DNA from: JAKVJE01 sp047722305
GTDB lineage: Bacteria > Actinomycetota > Actinomycetes > Actinomycetales > Microbacteriaceae
Assembly: GCA_047722305.1 (NCBI GenBank)
Contig: JBDNYM010000054.1
Coordinates: 1-13,215 of the forward strand
Direction: 5' to 3'
Length of the DNA stretch: 13,215 nucleotides
Notes under the pieces: generated by a model
Database searches by the model: none
What the model was told of the DNA's origin: nothing
What the model saw: only the letters and a program-made list of their open reading frames with translations
Shown here: in pieces, positions 1-6,506 of the stretch
How positions within the stretch are numbered: position 1 is the first letter of the stretch
How the letters are laid out: every line of letters begins with the position of its first letter
Made by a program: the position numbers and the translations under genes

Positions 1-1422
1 GGTCTGGACGATCTCGGCGGCGGCGACCGTCCCGTCGGGGCCCGCGGAGACCTCCAGGCGGAGCGTGTTCACACCGGCCGATTCGAGCCAGAGGCGCGAC
101 CAGGTGCGCAGGTCGCGTCCGCTGGCCGCCTCCAGCTCCTCGAGCAGGTCGGTGAGGGTGGTGTTGCCGTAGGCGTGCTTCTCGAAGTAGGCGTGTGCGC
201 CGGTGAAGAACTGCTCGCGGCCGACGTAGGCGACCAGCGATTTCAGCACGGAGGCGCCCTTGGCGTAGGTGATGCCGTCGAAGTTGACCTCGGTGGCCTT
301 GAGATCGGGGATGTCGGCGACGATCGGGTGGGTACTGGGCAGCTGGTCCTGGCTGTACGCCCAGGTCTTCTCCCCGGAGGCGAACGTCGCCCAGGCGTCG
401 GTCCATTCGGTGGCCTCGGCGGCGGCCAGGGTGGAGATGAACTCGGCGAACGACTCGTTGAGCCAGAGGTCGTTCCACCACCGCATGGTCACCAGGTCGC
501 CGAACCACATGTGGGCGAGCTCGTGCAGGATGGTGACGACCCGGCGTTCCCGCACCGCGTCGGTCACCCGGGAACGGAACACGTACGTCTCGGTGAAGGT
601 GACGGCGCCGGCGTTCTCCATGGCGCCGGCGTTGAAGTCGGGCACGAAGATCTGGTCGTACTTCTCGAACGGGTAGGGGATGTCCCAGGTGCGTTCGTAG
701 AAGGCGAAGCCGCGCCGGGTCTGGGCGAAGATCTCGTCGGGCTCGAAGTACTCGTCGAGCGACGCCCGGCAGTAGGCGCCCAGCGGGATGATGCGGCCGT
801 CGCTGCTGGTGAGCTCGCTGCGGTGCTCGGCGTAGGGGCCGGCGATCAGCGCCGTCAGATAGGTCGACAGGACGGCGGTCGGGGCGAAGTCCCATCGCGA
901 GCGCTCGCCGTCGAGCGGGACGGGCGCGGGGGCGGGGGAGTTGGAGATGACCGACCAGCCGGAGGGGGCGGTGACGTGCAGGGTGTAGCGCGCCTTGAGG
1001 TCGGGCTGGTCGAAGCAGGCATACATGCGCTGGGCGTCGGGCACCTCGAACTGGCTGTACAGGTAGACGGCCTGGTCGACGGGGTCGACGAAGCGGTGCA
1101 GCCCCTCGCCACTGGTCGAGTAGATCGCGTCGGCGTCGATGCTGAGGACGTTGTGCGCGGCCAGTCCGGTCAGCCGGATGCGGCGTCCGTCGGATGCGGT
1201 GGCGGGGTCGAGCGGGACTCCGTTGAGGACGATCGAGCGCACCGTGCGCGTTACGGCGTCGATGAACGTCGCGGAGCCGGGCTGGGCGTCGAACGTCACG
1301 GTGGTCTGCGAGCGGAATGTCTCCGGGCCGGCCGTCAGATCGAGGTCGATGTCGTAGCCGTCCACGTGCAGCAGTTCGGCCCGGGTGCGGGCCTCGTCCT
1401 GCGTGAGGTTCAAATCCGCCAT
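1..1422 (-). CDS. pepN: Aminopeptidase N (M1 family), 3' end missing
   Basis: Zinc metallopeptidase that removes N-terminal residues from peptides; it is usually cytoplasmic and acts in the last steps of protein turnover. The first 474 codons are present and the frame stays open to base 1, so the C-terminal part (full M1 enzymes are about 850 residues) lies outside the window. Visible M1 hallmarks are the substrate-binding GAMENAG motif at residues 266-272, the zinc site HELAH at 300-304 (ligands His300 and His304, catalytic Glu301), and the third ligand Glu323 in NESF, at the expected 18-residue spacing. The N-terminal ~200 residues match the beta-rich M1 saddle domain, including YSQFEVPDAQRMYACFDQPDLK-type sequence. 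The start is ATG at 1422-1420 with a GGGAGCAGG ribosome site just upstream. It is divergent from rpiB. Family assignment is very secure. Confidence 0.96.
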   Translation of the reverse strand, partial: MADLNLTQDEARTRAELLHVDGYDIDLDLTAGPETFRSQTTVTFDAQPGSATFIDAVTRTVRSIVLNGVPLDPATASDGRRIRLTGLAAHNVLSIDADAIYSTSGEGLHRFVDPVDQAVYLYSQFEVPDAQRMYACFDQPDLKARYTLHVTAPSGWSVISNSPAPAPVPLDGERSRWDFAPTAVLSTYLTALIAGPYAEHRSELTSSDGRIIPLGAYCRASLDEYFEPDEIFAQTRRGFAFYERTWDIPYPFEKYDQIFVPDFNAGAMENAGAVTFTETYVFRSRVTDAVRERRVVTILHELAHMWFGDLVTMRWWNDLWLNESFAEFISTLAAAEATEWTDAWATFASGEKTWAYSQDQLPSTHPIVADIPDLKATEVNFDGITYAKGASVLKSLVAYVGREQFFTGAHAYFEKHAYGNTTLTDLLEELEAASGRDLRTWSRLWLESAGVNTLRLEVSAGPDGTVAAAEIVQT

Positions 1423-1482
1423 GCCTGCTCCCATCACCGGTGAATCATGGAATCCGCGCGCCGCCGCGGTCGCGCCGGAGCC

Positions 1483-1488
1483 AGTCTA
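1483..1488 (-). promoter_or_regulatory. Putative -10 element for pepN (TAGACT)
   Basis: TAGACT on the minus strand, a good TANNNT actinobacterial -10, lies about 60 bases before the pepN start. It is back-to-back with an identical hexamer on the plus strand at 1523-1528, making a divergent pair in the 113-base pepN-rpiB gap. No convincing -35 is seen. This is inferred from motif and position only. Confidence 0.4.
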
Positions 1489-1522
1489 CTGAGGGTGCCG
1501 ACGGCGGGGGACGCGGTCGCCC

Positions 1523-1528
1523 TAGACT
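1523..1528 (+). promoter_or_regulatory. Putative -10 element for rpiB (TAGACT), near-leaderless
   Basis: TAGACT ends only 7 bases before the rpiB ATG at 1536. Transcription would therefore begin at or next to the start codon, giving a leaderless or almost leaderless mRNA, which is common in actinobacteria. The alternative is that GGAG at 1530-1533 acts as a very close, weak ribosome site for a longer transcript. No clear -35. Confidence 0.42.
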
Positions 1529-1535
1529 CGGAGCC

Positions 1536-2015
1536 ATGGTGAAACCACGGGTGCACATCGGAACGGACCATGCCGGCCTCGACCTCAGCCATCGGCTCAT
1601 CGGCATGCTGCGCGAGGACGGCTATGAGGTCGTCGATCACGGTCCCCAGAGCTTCGATCCGCTGGACGACTACCCGGGCTTCTGCATCGCCGCCGCCGAG
1701 GGCGTGGCCGCGGATGCGCACCAGGGCATCCCGGCGTTCGGCATCGTGATCGGCGGCTCCGGCAACGGCGAGCAGATGGCGGCCAACAAGGTGGCCGGCA
1801 TCCGCGCCGCGCTGGTCTGGAACGACGACACCGCCCGTCTGGCCCGCGCCCACAACGACGCGAACGTGGTCTCGATCGGGGCCCGTCAGCACACGCCCGA
1901 GGCTGCCATCGATCTGGTCCGCACGTTCCTGGCGGAGCCGTTCAGCGGCGACGCCCGCCATGTGCGCCGCATCGGGCAGATCGCCGCCTACGAGGCCGAG
2001 CGCTCCGGGGCCTGA
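1536..2015 (+). CDS. rpiB: Ribose-5-phosphate isomerase B (RpiB/LacA family)
   Basis: Interconverts ribose 5-phosphate and ribulose 5-phosphate in the non-oxidative pentose phosphate pathway. The protein is 159 residues, normal for RpiB. Recognition points are the N-terminal TDHAG phosphate/sugar-binding segment (residues 10-14), YEVVDHG (30-36), the GGSGNGEQ loop (73-80), NKVAGIRAAL, and NDANVVSIGAR. The active-site loop has Ser75 and Glu79 and lacks the Cys that serves as base in E. coli RpiB (Cys65). This matches the Mycobacterium-type enzyme, where Glu is the base. An in-frame ATG 96 bases upstream is rejected because homology starts at VHIGTDHAG and because the -10-like element sits between the two starts. 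It is divergent from pepN and convergent with dps. A LacA-like isomerase is the other possibility, but there are no lac genes nearby. Confidence 0.93.
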   Translation: MVKPRVHIGTDHAGLDLSHRLIGMLREDGYEVVDHGPQSFDPLDDYPGFCIAAAEGVAADAHQGIPAFGIVIGGSGNGEQMAANKVAGIRAALVWNDDTARLARAHNDANVVSIGARQHTPEAAIDLVRTFLAEPFSGDARHVRRIGQIAAYEAERSGA

Positions 2016-2073
2016 CGCCCCGTGCCTCCCCGGGCCGCGCATCCCGGCACCCAACGGGCGTCCGCTGGCTGCC

Positions 2074-2091
2074 GGCCCGGGCGACCCGGCC
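2074..2091. terminator. GC-rich hairpin between convergent rpiB and dps
   Basis: GGCCCGGG, a three-base loop and CCCGGCC form a stem with one bulged C in the 97-base gap between the rpiB and dps stop codons. There is no T-tract on either strand, so termination is an inference from the convergent position. Confidence 0.3.
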
Positions 2092-2112
2092 CGCGCCGTC
2101 GGTTCGGGCGGC

Positions 2113-2607
2113 TCAGGCGGACAGCAGGTGCGAGTTCAGGAACCAGCGGTCCTTGCGCAGGCCGTTCTCGATGCCGATGACGATATCCTGGCTGGCCAGA
2201 TCGATGTCGTCCAGGCCCGCGATCGCCGCATCGATCGCGGACAGCGCCGTGTCGATGGCGTCCACGACGGCGGTGATGGTCGCCTCGACGTCCTGGAATC
2301 CCGGGGTCAGCGGCTTCTGCGCGGTCTGCGCCGCCACCGTCCCGATGCGGCCGTCGACTGGGAGGCCGAGGGCGACGATGCGCTCGGCCGCCTCGTCCGC
2401 CCAGTCGTGGGCGTGGTCGATGAGGACGTCGAGGAACTCGTGGATGGACAGGAAGTTCTGGCCCCGGATGTTCCAATGGGCCTGCTTGCCGTCGACGGCC
2501 AGGGCGGTCAGCTCGGTGACGACCGGCTCCAGGTAGCGCTTGACGTCTTCGGCGGTCTTGCCCTCCTGCGTGGCGATCGAGGTGGGGGTGTAGTTCTTGG
2601 TGGTCAT
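2113..2607 (-). CDS. dps: Dps-family DNA-protection / mini-ferritin protein
   Basis: Twelve-subunit mini-ferritin that oxidises and stores iron and protects DNA from peroxide and starvation stress. The protein is 164 residues, usual for the family. The inter-subunit ferroxidase site is complete: His44 (in AHWNIRG), His56 and Asp60 from one subunit, Asp71 and Glu75 from its neighbour, with the spacing of the canonical site (compare E. coli His51/His63/Asp67/Asp78/Glu82). Trp45 follows the first His, as usual. The N-terminal tail is short (about 20 residues) and has few lysines, so DNA binding through the tail is uncertain. The start is ATG at 2607-2605, preceded by GAAAGGA about 8 bases away. 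It is a monocistronic-looking gene convergent with rpiB and preceded by a long spacer, consistent with its own stress-responsive promoter, which I could not identify. Confidence 0.95.
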   Translation of the reverse strand: MTTKNYTPTSIATQEGKTAEDVKRYLEPVVTELTALAVDGKQAHWNIRGQNFLSIHEFLDVLIDHAHDWADEAAERIVALGLPVDGRIGTVAAQTAQKPLTPGFQDVEATITAVVDAIDTALSAIDAAIAGLDDIDLASQDIVIGIENGLRKDRWFLNSHLLSA

Positions 2608-2810
2608 GTGCGTGGTCCTTTCGTGCTCTGCTCCGTTGCAGCCAACCTGCGGGGGGCTTCACTTCCACGTTAGGGGATCGCACTGGCCGCGGCGGCGGAC
2701 GCGACGTTCGGTGACCGTCTCCCCACCGCTCTCCCAGCGGGCGTTCAGCTTCTCAGACAGCCCCCAGGGGGCTATCCGTTAACGCCAAGATTCACTTGTC
2801 ATCCTGGAGA

Positions 2811-2827
2811 CGTGCTCACGAAGCACG
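2811..2827. repeat. Small perfect hairpin CGTGCT-N5-AGCACG
   Basis: Six-base arms at 2811-2816 and 2822-2827 flank the loop CACGA. It lies 21 bases before the larger stem at 2849-2877 and could form with it a two-hairpin transcript end. Confidence 0.45.
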
Positions 2828-2848
2828 TTGGATACCTTCTCTGATGTG

Positions 2849-2880
2849 GGGCCCCGTTCTCTCCCGGAACGGGGCCCTTT
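2849..2880 (+). terminator. Strong GC hairpin followed by TTT (plus-strand terminator-like)
   Basis: GGGCCCCGTT (2849-2858) and AACGGGGCCC (2868-2877) form a perfect 10-bp stem with a nine-base loop, followed by TTT on the plus strand. No plus-strand gene lies upstream in this spacer. It may therefore end a small plus-strand RNA, block antisense readthrough into the oxidoreductase gene, or act as a weak bidirectional terminator about 70 bases past the oxidoreductase stop. On the minus strand no T-tract follows. Confidence 0.5.
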
Positions 2881-2947
2881 CCCTGTCCGGGCTCTGTTCC
2901 CCGGGGGGGCGGTGTCCGGGCCGGCGGCAGGGCAGCCGCCCCGAGGC

Positions 2948-4138
2948 TCAGAACCGCCGCAGCAGTTCGGCGTCTGGGGCCGTGGTGTGCTCGGCGAGGA
3001 TGTCGGCGGCGATGGCCTTCGTATCGTGTTCGTCGTCGCCCCAGACGTTCCAGAACAGCAGGCCGCGGACGCGCCCCTCGTCGTCGCGGGAGAACCCGAT
3101 CCACTCGCCGTTCCCGCGCGCGGCGGCACTCTGCGTGAGCCCGCCGCCGAGTTCGCCGACGGCCTCGTACCCGTCGTCGAACAGGTCCGAGTAGAAGAAC
3201 GGGGTGTGGTCGTAGACCTCGCCGGCGCCGGCGGCGTTGCGGCCCGCGCACCGGCCCTGGGTGTTGGCGGCGTCCTCGTGCTCGACGCGCCGGCGGCCGA
3301 GCCGGGCGTCGGGGTAGGAGGCGACGTCGCCGGCCGCGAAGATGTCGGCGGCGCTGGTGGCCAGGTGGTCGTCCACCACGATCCCGTCGTCGACGGCCAG
3401 GCCCGCCGCCTCGGCCAGTCCGGTGTCCGGGGTGATGCCGAGCCCGAGGACGGCGGCGTCGGCCGTCACCGTGGTGCCGTCGGCCAAGGCGGCCTCGACC
3501 CCCGCGTCCGACTCGGTCAGGTGCTCCACCCGGGTCCCGGCGTGCAATTCGACGCCGCGGTCGCGGTACACGGCGTCGAGGTGCTCGGCCACCGGCGTCG
3601 GGAACGAGCCGCCGCCCACGAGCTCGGCGGAGATGACGAGCGCTGCCGGGGCGTCCGCGATGCGCAGCGCGGCGGCGAGCTCCAGCCCGATGAAGCCACC
3701 TCCGACCACCAGCACACGGCGGCCGGCGTCGGCCAGCTCGCGCAGCCAGTGGTAGTCGTCCCGAGTGCGGTAGGGGCGGATGCGCGGGCCCGGTTCGCCG
3801 AGGGTGCGCGGGGTGCCGCCGGTCGCGAGGATCAGCTTCCCGTACTGGAGCACCTCGCCGTTCTGCAGGATGACCGTGTGATTGACGGGGTCGATGCGGG
3901 TCGCGGGGGTGTGCGGCCGGTGGACGACCTCGGCGGGGAGTTCCAGCCCGATTGACGCCTCGGTGGTGTCGGGGTCGCGCCACAGGGCCTTGGACAGGGG
4001 CGGCCGCTGGTAGGCGGCATCGTCCGAGCCGAGTACCGTCACCTCGGCGTCCGGGTCGACTTCTCGGATTCCCGCCGCGGCCGAGTGGCCGGTCTGGCCG
4101 TCGCCGATGATCAGGTATGGGGTGAGCGTGGTGGACAT
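2948..4138 (-). CDS. FAD/NAD(P)-dependent oxidoreductase, ferredoxin/rubredoxin reductase type
   Basis: Flavoprotein predicted to move electrons from NAD(P)H to a ferredoxin, rubredoxin or similar partner. The protein is 396 residues, typical of the BphA4/ferredoxin-reductase group. The first dinucleotide fold binds FAD (GDGQTG, residues 12-17). QRPPLSK (44-50) is the conserved stretch after it. ATGGTPR (105-111) is the usual glycine-rich turn. The second Rossmann fold binds NAD(P) (GGGFIG, 146-151), and DIFAAGDVA (265-272) is the second FAD contact. The C-terminal ~90 residues fit the reductase C-terminal domain. No CxxC redox disulfide is present, so it is not a thioredoxin- or glutathione-reductase type. 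The start is ATG at 4138-4136, with a perfect GGAGG at 4148-4144. No ferredoxin or monooxygenase gene is adjacent, so the partner is unknown. Its upstream side was separated from tRNA-Gly by the island insertion. Confidence 0.9.
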   Translation of the reverse strand: MSTTLTPYLIIGDGQTGHSAAAGIREVDPDAEVTVLGSDDAAYQRPPLSKALWRDPDTTEASIGLELPAEVVHRPHTPATRIDPVNHTVILQNGEVLQYGKLILATGGTPRTLGEPGPRIRPYRTRDDYHWLRELADAGRRVLVVGGGFIGLELAAALRIADAPAALVISAELVGGGSFPTPVAEHLDAVYRDRGVELHAGTRVEHLTESDAGVEAALADGTTVTADAAVLGLGITPDTGLAEAAGLAVDDGIVVDDHLATSAADIFAAGDVASYPDARLGRRRVEHEDAANTQGRCAGRNAAGAGEVYDHTPFFYSDLFDDGYEAVGELGGGLTQSAAARGNGEWIGFSRDDEGRVRGLLFWNVWGDDEHDTKAIAADILAEHTTAPDAELLRRF

Positions 4139-4200
4139 GGTGGCCTCCGTATCGTCTGAGGCCACGATACGGCGGGTGCTGCGGAGTGGGGAGAGGAAAG

Positions 4201-4240
4201 GCGTGGAGCGGCCGACGGGAATCGAACCCGCGTAGCCAGT
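4201..4240. repeat. Left attachment-site copy (40-bp direct repeat)
   Basis: Identical to 6832-6871 over 40 bases, running from just outside the tRNA CCA to the 3' side of the anticodon stem. The flanking base differs on each side (G against T before, A against T after). Inferred to be an att core. Confidence 0.85.
4204..4240 (-). pseudogene. Displaced 3' fragment of tRNA-Gly
   Basis: Read on the minus strand, it holds the 3' anticodon stem, variable loop, complete T arm, 3' acceptor strand, discriminator T and CCA of the tRNA-Gly found at 6835-6908. It lacks the 5' acceptor strand and D arm and cannot fold as a tRNA. It is interpreted as the chromosomal 3' end pushed away by the integrating element. 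Confidence 0.85.
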
Positions 4241-4241
4241 A

Positions 4242-4328
4242 TTGGAATCTGACAATCCTCCGAGGGCTTCCGAGGTTGATGTTGAGACAACGGATGCGGT
4301 GGTGGGGGACCTTCGTTTCCTCGGATGA
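4242..4328 (+). pseudogene. Probable end of an upstream phage ORF (5' part lost)
   Basis: From the att repeat onward the frame starting at 4242 reads SDNPPRASEVDVETT, then DAVVGDLRFLG and a stop at 4326-4328. Its composition is acidic and protein-like, unlike the other two frames here. The TGA overlaps an ATG (ATGATG at 4325-4330), an arrangement common between adjacent phage genes. Alternatively it is the true N-terminal part of the following tail gene, separated by another +1 shift near 4323-4326. I do not recognise the family. Confidence 0.35.
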
Positions 4329-5877
4329 TGCGCACACGGGGCAGGCAGCGGAAGCGCGCATCACTGAGGGGAAACGGCAGTTCTACACCGGAGTGAACGT
4401 CGAGTCTCTGTGTCCTGCTGGTGGTGATGACGATGCGATGTTCGCGGCGGCAGCAGCATTGAAATGCGGGGCTGTGCGACGGCTGGTGATCCCAGATGGG
4501 ACATTCACTTTGAGCACCCCCGACCGACATTGGGTGTGCCCAGGGAATCAGCAGCATCGGCTCGGGTCCGAGGTTCATGATCTTCAAGTCCGGGGCCGAT
4601 AATCTTGCCTCGATGATCACGGCGACGGGCGCTCCGACCTCTGACATTCGCATCTCTGAGATCGGGGCCGTTGGGGCTGCTGTGGATGATGTGACCCTGC
4701 CGCGCTGGTCTCGAACATATAACGGTCTGGGAATGCAACGAGCGATCTCGTTCACGGGTGACACAGCCGCTGACCCGACAGTGCCGATCACCAACGTGAC
4801 CATCAGCAACATTTTCGTTCAGGGTTGCTCAAACTTGCCTGAGCTCTATTTGAACTTTAACGTCGGCTTCATCTACTGTGACAACGTGATTTTCACGGGG
4901 AATACGGTGGGCAAATCCTGCGACAATGGAGTCTCGATGTCTCGTGACAATACAGCCGTCACATGCGTCGGTAATGCGTTCGAGAACTGCGCATACTGGA
5001 GCATCAGGGTGTCCGGGCTCAACAATGAAAACGGTCTCTCGCACCTGGTGGTGTTGAGCACCAACATCTCGACAGCTGGCTACGTTGGAATCAACGCTGA
5101 GACTGCACCCCAGTATGGGGTCCTGATCGGAAACCACATCTATCAGGCATTCCATGGGGACACCGACACGCCGGACAGCAACCAGGGGATCGACATTCAG
5201 ATCGCAGGGACCGGAACTTTGAAGGCCGCGAACTGGAATGTGCTCGGCAATTTGATCACCGACGTTGCTCGCGGGGGCGTGCTGATCAAGCAGGTGATCG
5301 ACGTGCTGGTGACTGGAAACGCAATTTATCGTGCTGGCCATCCCAAATATGCTTCCGGATCCCTGAAAGGTGACACTGCTTATATCCAGGATTTCGAGGT
5401 TGCGATCGATTGCACGAACTCGACCACGGTCGCCAATATCAGGATCATGGGGAACCATATCGTTGATGACCGGCCGACGCCGGCGATGATATCTGCGGTG
5501 AATTTCGGACAGACTCCGCAGGCAAGTATGATTGTTGTCGGCAATATCGCGACCAGGGACCTGACCGTCTACAATTGCATCCCGCAGCCAATCCCGACGT
5601 TTAACACGGCCGTGATTCCCTCTGCGGCCGAACATCACGAGGGCGACATGACCTGGGACCGGCAGTGGAAAATTTCGCTCTGTGCGGACCCGTCTGTGGT
5701 GGGCTCTGAGGTCTGGCGCAACGCTGATGGGACTGCCGTATGGCCGCCTGGGATGACGCATCCAGCTGGGCATTGGGCCTGTCGCAGCAGATCTGGGCCT
5801 TGGTGGAGTCGGTCCGTGATGACCACGAGACGGTGGGGGATCATGAGGATCCTCTGCGGGTCACGGAGCGTACGTAG
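4294..5877 (+). pseudogene. Phage tail-spike-like right-handed beta-helix protein, frameshifted
   Basis: Probably a tail fibre or tail-spike protein with a pectate-lyase-like beta-helix fold. The N-terminal reading frame (from about 4381) gives FYTGVNVES, then GGDDDAMFAAAAAL and RRLVIPDGTFTLSTP, the standard opening of beta-helix tail proteins. After the C5 run at 4517-4521 this frame turns into nonsense, while the +1 frame continues naturally (TDIGCAQGISSIGSGP, then MIFKSGADNLASM). The body (4577-5727) has repeated NxIxxxxxxG beta-helix rungs such as ITNVTISNIFV, NVIFTGNTVG, GVLIGNHIYQ and NIRIMGNHIVDD. Near 5728-5745 the frame changes again and the better reading ends at TAG 5877. The body frame stays open to 6112, but that tail is Arg/Trp/His-rich and runs antisense to the next real gene. 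The start is uncertain: ATG 4294 is in frame. No catalytic site can be assigned. Confidence 0.7.
5740..5877 (+). CDS. 45-residue reading frame at the end of the tail gene: small gene or displaced C-terminus
   Basis: ATG at 5740 opens a frame coding for MAAWDDASSWALGLSQQ, then IWALVESVRDDHETVGDH and EDPLRVTERT before TAG at 5875-5877. It is an amphipathic, acidic helix-like sequence that looks like real protein, while the overlapping frame of the tail gene becomes Arg-rich at the same point. Two explanations fit. It may be the natural C-terminus of the tail protein displaced by an indel between 5728 and 5745, or a separate small phage gene overlapping it. There is no strong ribosome site (GGGA about 9 bases upstream), so the first is slightly favoured. 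No family recognised. Confidence 0.4.
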   Translation: MAAWDDASSWALGLSQQIWALVESVRDDHETVGDHEDPLRVTERT

Positions 5878-5904
5878 AGGCAAATTGCACAGCAAACATA
5901 CACG

Positions 5905-5946
5905 ATGGCGGCTGGCACCGAACGGATTATCACAGCCGTCTACTAA
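5905..5946 (+). pseudogene. Possible truncated start of the next phage gene
   Basis: ATG at 5905 gives MAAGTERIITAVY and then TAATAA. It begins 27 bases after the preceding phage stop, on the same strand, and ends where base composition drops and the opposite-strand gene's stop codon lies (5943-5945). I read it as a phage gene cut at the junction with a different DNA segment. The ribosome site is poor and the peptide is short, so chance is quite possible. Confidence 0.3.
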
Positions 5947-6506
5947 TAATGAACTCCTTTGCAGGGCTTCATACCGTCATTACGGATGTTTGGGTCAATC
6001 CCACCTGTTGGAGCATCACAGGCTAAACGAAAATACCCCAGTGGTGATTGGCGAATTTGTTTTAATGATCCATCGCCATTCCGGAGCCAAGTACGACCAT
6101 TGCTATCTCTAAAAGCAATAGAAGCAACCCATTGAGTATGCATACTTTTATATCCAGAATCAACCTCTGTTGTACTTTCTCCTGGACCAACAACGGGCTG
6201 ATACGACAGTTCCGCCACTTTGTCCGCAGTGACTTTTTGTGTACCAGCTGGCACTACTGCAGCAACAACCTCATATGCCGTTAATTGTGATGCATTTCGG
6301 ATAGTCACAGTCTCTGTATCACTCAACCAAGCAGTGATGCTTGAGGCTTGAGAAACAATTGCTGCCTGAGTTATTTCTTGCTGAGCAACATGCCACTGCC
6401 AGAGGGTGAAGACAACTCCGATAGCAGTAAATATCGCCGCCACCATTTCTACCAACTGCACTAGCCATCGAGGGAATTCCCACGAAATACTTTTCTTCTC
6501 GGGCAT
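5943..6506 (-). CDS. Small membrane-anchored protein of unknown function (island cargo)
   Basis: 187 residues from ATG 6506. A basic/aromatic N-terminus (MPEKKSISWEFPRW) precedes one hydrophobic segment, about residues 15-37 (LVQLVEMVAAIFTAIGVVFTLWQW). A ~150-residue soluble part follows, with a beta-sandwich-like stretch (ETVTIRNASQLTAYEVVAAVV) and two cysteines near the C-terminus (FRLACDAPTGG and MKPCKG). It is likely anchored in the membrane by one helix; orientation is not decided. I do not recognise the family and assign no function. It is AT-rich beside the GC-rich chromosome, with different codon use, a clear sign of transfer. It is intact and convergent with the decayed tail genes. 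A longer frame begins at ATG 6599, but its extra 31 residues look non-coding and contain the promoter-like TAGACT, so 6506 is preferred. RBS evidence is weak, in line with a leaderless transcript. Confidence 0.75.
   Translation of the reverse strand: MPEKKSISWEFPRWLVQLVEMVAAIFTAIGVVFTLWQWHVAQQEITQAAIVSQASSITAWLSDTETVTIRNASQLTAYEVVAAVVPAGTQKVTADKVAELSYQPVVGPGESTTEVDSGYKSMHTQWVASIAFRDSNGRTWLRNGDGSLKQIRQSPLGYFRLACDAPTGGIDPNIRNDGMKPCKGVHY

Larger units (their letters stand above)
2608..2947. other. 340-base intergenic spacer with stacked inverted repeats
   Basis: No convincing coding frame on either strand. On the minus strand it holds the dps upstream region (a TAACGT at 2672-2667 is a weak -10 candidate) and the oxidoreductase 3' region. 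It contains several hairpins: CCGCT/AGCGG near 2728-2742, a near-perfect AGCCCCC/GGGGGCT palindrome at 2759-2773, CGTGCT/AGCACG at 2811-2827, and the strong stem at 2849-2877 listed separately. The density of hairpins suggests regulation or a small RNA but does not show it. Confidence 0.5.

Noticed and set aside
4186..4290. Start of the tail-gene frame at ATG 4186
   Set aside because: It would read through the att repeat and tRNA fragment; protein-like sequence in this frame begins much later.
4829..5773. 314-codon minus-strand frame opposite the tail gene
   Set aside because: The plus frame shows clear beta-helix rungs; the minus frame has no recognisable domain and no ribosome site.
5878..6112. 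Last part of the tail-gene frame as genuine protein
   Set aside because: It is Arg/Trp/His-rich, overlaps the intact cargo gene in antisense, and follows a point where another frame is the better reading.
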